Source: JBEKJU01 sp050011095
GTDB taxonomy: Bacteria; Desulfobacterota; Syntrophorhabdia; Syntrophorhabdales; WCHB1-27
NCBI GenBank assembly: GCA_050011095.1
Contig: JBEKJU010000070.1
Location: 1-13,542 of the forward strand
Direction of reading: 5' to 3'
DNA length: 13,542 nt
Below the pieces are notes generated by a model, which was given only the letters and a program-made list of their open reading frames with translations, had not been told where the DNA came from and ran no database searches. Below, in pieces: positions 11,475 through 13,542 of the stretch (positions are counted from its first letter, which is position 1; each line of letters starts with the position of its first letter). Both the position numbers and the translations under genes were made by a program.

Positions 11475-13415
11475 TCAGTCGTTCGTGTGGTGCTTTGCGG
11501 ACTGCTTCAACTCCTCCGCCAGTTCTTTCACGAGCTCTTCCATGTACTCCTCGATTGCCCGATCAAGGCAGTGGGTCCAGTGGCTGTCGGTCCGGTCCTT
11601 CATCATGGTGAGGGCGAGACGGACAATCTCCTCCGGGTCTATGCGCACCCTAGCCTTGCCTTTGAACACCTCGTAGATCGCCCGTTTCTTGATCTCCTCC
11701 AGGACGTCGCTGCTGCCGATCTCGCTGAGAAAGGTGGCCAGCTCCTCCGCGCTTGGCTCGGGCTGCTTCATCCCCTTCTCGCTTTCCATCCGGAGGATCT
11801 CCCTCTCGATGAGGACGATCAGCTCCTCCGACGTCAAGGCGTTGATCTCGACCCTCTTGTAGTAGTGCCTGGCTTTCTCCGATGCCCGGCCTGATATTTT
11901 CCTTATCTCTTCCTCGGTGGGAACGAAGAACCTCCTTGCCTCTTCCGTGGCTATCACGGTCTGCAGCGAGTGCTCGAAGCTCTTGGCGTAGGGGACGATC
12001 TCTGCGTCGGGACCTGTCTCGTTGTTCCTACGTCTCTCTTCACGGAGACGCTGTACCTGGGCCACGGTGAGGCCCAACTCGTTCACGTCGAGGGGCGCCT
12101 TGAAAGTATGGCTCCCTTTTAGTAGGTTGTGCATGATCTGATAGCCGGGGATGTCGCAATCGTGGAGTACGTAGACTTCCACGCCGAGACGCCTGAGGGC
12201 CCTGACCAATTCCTTTCCTGCTCGGGTGCCAAACCCCTGGGTGGACATAATGCCCATGTTTAGCTTTCTCAAGAGGCCTGCTTCTTCCAGGATGTCCCGG
12301 TAGCCGCCTTTTTCCACGAAGAGGACCCTGTTGTAGAGATACTTCGGGGAAAAGTCGTAGACCGGGCTCATCTTCGTCTCTGTAAGCACCTTCACCTTGT
12401 TGTCGTAGCGCGCCTGGACGAACTTCGCCACGTCCGCGGTGCCGAGCAAAAGCTCGACTCCGAAGGGGCTCTTGAAGCTTCCCCTCCGCTCGAAGAGGAT
12501 CTTGTTTTCGTACTCGGGAAACTCCCCGAAGAACTCCGTGATCCTCTTTTGCGTGAAGGCGTTGTAGCTGGCCTCGCTGAGGGTGACGCCAGCCTCAATG
12601 TTGATGAAGTTGCGCAACGGATAAAAGAGCTGCCGGGAGAACACCAGGTATTTGCCCTTTGAGCTCGCATAGTCGTAGGCAGGCTTGAGGTAGCGGCGCA
12701 TCAACTCCGTGTCCGTGGGGCCCTTGGGTTTGGCCTTCATGGGCTTCGGCAGAGTTCTTAGCACGGATGAGAGGGCAGAGAAGAGCCTGACTCTGAACGG
12801 GTCCGCCACGATCGCGCTCTTGGCCTTGTCCGTCGCCTGGATGACGGGGTAGACCAGCGAGACGTAGAGAAAGCGGTCGCTGTTGAGGCCCTTCTCTTTG
12901 AGAAAATCGGCAAGATCGGAATATCCTTCGTGGGGAGTTCGGAGAGGGCCGAAGGTCGCCTCTAGGAGGAGCTTGTTGAGCAGGACAACGGGATCCGGCC
13001 CACCCAAGAAGATGGCTTCTTTGTGAAGCCGCCGGCGCGCTTCGGTCATCTGCATCAGCTCCGCCGCTTCCTTTCCCAGGTTCAGTCTTTTCCTTCGGGG
13101 GACGGCAGGATACAGAGCGTGAAGGAGGGCGGCGTTGAACTCTTTTATTGCCACTTGCGCCAACGGGGTGAGGGCCTGGAAGTCGCTCTGCCGATACTGC
13201 GCCGTGCTTTCCGCCTGGGAGTCGACCTCGGGCGGGAGGGTAGGTTTCCCCAGCCGTTCGTAGAGCGCTGTCTCCCGCAGGGACGCATTGAGCCTTTCGA
13301 GGATGCTGGCGCCGGGAAAAGGGCGGCCCCATGCACGCTCCATGTCCTTAATGATACGATCGGCCTCTTGAGGCAGCTCCTCGTCCAGAAAGTCGCACGC
13401 TTTGTCGAGCCACAC
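11475..13415 (-). CDS. Topoisomerase VI A/Spo11-like protein with long extra N- and C-terminal regions
   Basis: 646 residues. The centre has the two parts of the Topo VI A fold. One is a winged-helix (5Y-CAP-like) segment with YLVFSRQLFYPLRNFI (256-271), where Y265 fits the DNA-cleaving tyrosine of the R-x-x-Y-Y type. The other is a Toprim domain with E368 (RVLFVEKGGY) and the metal-binding pair D419-x-D421 (VLHDCDIPGYQI), preceded by GFGTRAGKELVRALR. About 240 residues lie before the tyrosine and about 200 after the Toprim motif, including helical, acidic stretches (500-646). It is much larger than the A subunit of archaeal Topo VI (about 370-400 residues). No GHKL ATPase (B subunit) is in the window. 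The start is a GTG without a clear ribosome site; the frame stays open to a TAG at 13482. It probably belongs to the integrated element and may cut or transport element DNA. Confidence 0.75.
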   Translation of the reverse strand: MWLDKACDFLDEELPQEADRIIKDMERAWGRPFPGASILERLNASLRETALYERLGKPTLPPEVDSQAESTAQYRQSDFQALTPLAQVAIKEFNAALLHALYPAVPRRKRLNLGKEAAELMQMTEARRRLHKEAIFLGGPDPVVLLNKLLLEATFGPLRTPHEGYSDLADFLKEKGLNSDRFLYVSLVYPVIQATDKAKSAIVADPFRVRLFSALSSVLRTLPKPMKAKPKGPTDTELMRRYLKPAYDYASSKGKYLVFSRQLFYPLRNFINIEAGVTLSEASYNAFTQKRITEFFGEFPEYENKILFERRGSFKSPFGVELLLGTADVAKFVQARYDNKVKVLTETKMSPVYDFSPKYLYNRVLFVEKGGYRDILEEAGLLRKLNMGIMSTQGFGTRAGKELVRALRRLGVEVYVLHDCDIPGYQIMHNLLKGSHTFKAPLDVNELGLTVAQVQRLREERRRNNETGPDAEIVPYAKSFEHSLQTVIATEEARRFFVPTEEEIRKISGRASEKARHYYKRVEINALTSEELIVLIEREILRMESEKGMKQPEPSAEELATFLSEIGSSDVLEEIKKRAIYEVFKGKARVRIDPEEIVRLALTMMKDRTDSHWTHCLDRAIEEYMEELVKELAEELKQSAKHHTND

Positions 13416-13461
13416 CGCGCAGAAGGGTAGGGTAAACTCTTCTGTGTGAATTGAAAAAGGA

Positions 13462-13488
13462 GTGAAAAAAGGGCGTACCTCCTATAAA
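13462..13488 (+). promoter_or_regulatory. Possible promoter of the plus-strand gene at the window edge
   Basis: GTGAAA (13462-13467) and TATAAA (13483-13488) are 15 bp apart, a little short; AGTGAA one base upstream gives 16 bp. It would feed the gene starting at 13537 and lies in the divergent spacer with the topoisomerase-like gene. Confidence 0.3.
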
Positions 13489-13536
13489 ATGACGTGTCAC
13501 GACCAAATGATACGGATCTTATGAGGAGGCACACCG

Positions 13537-13542
13537 ATGAAG
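13537..13542 (+). CDS. Start of a gene running off the window
   Basis: ATGAAG follows GAGGAGG (13523-13529) at a 7-nt spacing, an excellent ribosome site. Only two codons are visible, so nothing can be said about the product. The gene is divergent from the topoisomerase-like gene, with about 120 bp between them. Confidence 0.55.

Noticed and set aside
11409..11894. Plus-strand 161-residue frame over the end of the topoisomerase-like gene
   Set aside because: Antisense shadow, low-complexity Leu/Asp translation, no ribosome site.
12595..13332. Minus-strand 245-residue frame overlapping the topoisomerase-like gene
   Set aside because: It is an out-of-frame, Arg/Pro/Ser-rich shadow of the 646-residue gene on the same strand, with no recognisable domain.

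Overview
The sequence is GC-rich with long overlapping operons, KaiC/KaiB proteins of the non-cyanobacterial kind, and many degraded toxin-antitoxin and recombinase remnants. This suggests a free-living bacterium of the Desulfobacterota (old Deltaproteobacteria), Nitrospirota or a related environmental lineage. That placement rests on gene content only.

Layout. (1) 1-1391: a frameshifted recombinase N-terminal remnant on the minus strand, then about 1.07 kb with no convincing gene but several perfect inverted repeats (the longest arms are 17 and 20 bp) and a sigma70-like promoter. (2) 1392-5465: one plus-strand operon, kaiC-kaiB-kaiB followed by a PAS/histidine kinase/receiver protein that is cut in two by a single in-frame TAA. 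The first three genes overlap by 4 bp (ATGA), so they look translationally coupled. KaiC/KaiB would act as an ATP-driven switch or timer and the hybrid kinase as its likely output. (3) 5587-9210: a dense patch of toxin-antitoxin genes and fragments. It holds a HigBA-like pair with a shortened toxin, two broken DUF1016 nuclease copies (232 bp, about 95% identical, direct orientation), a TumE-family toxin with its coiled-coil partner, the C-terminal stub of an XRE regulator, a primase zinc-finger remnant, and an intact VapBC pair. A 22-bp near-perfect direct repeat lies at both edges of this patch. (4) 9280-9719: an attachment region with the 3' part of an initiator tRNA-Met gene, two near-identical terminators and short direct repeats. 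(5) 9720-13542: a tyrosine integrase, a small HTH protein (probable excisionase or regulator), and a large minus-strand protein with a topoisomerase VI A/Spo11-type catalytic tyrosine and Toprim domain. A new plus-strand gene starts in the last 6 bases.

The most unusual gene is the 646-residue Topo VI A/Spo11-like protein inside what looks like an integrated element. The layout (tRNA fragment immediately before an integrase) is best explained by tandem integration at an initiator tRNA gene, with the toxin-antitoxin patch being the worn end of one element and the topoisomerase-like gene belonging to the next. All functional statements come from motif reading by eye; no database search was possible.
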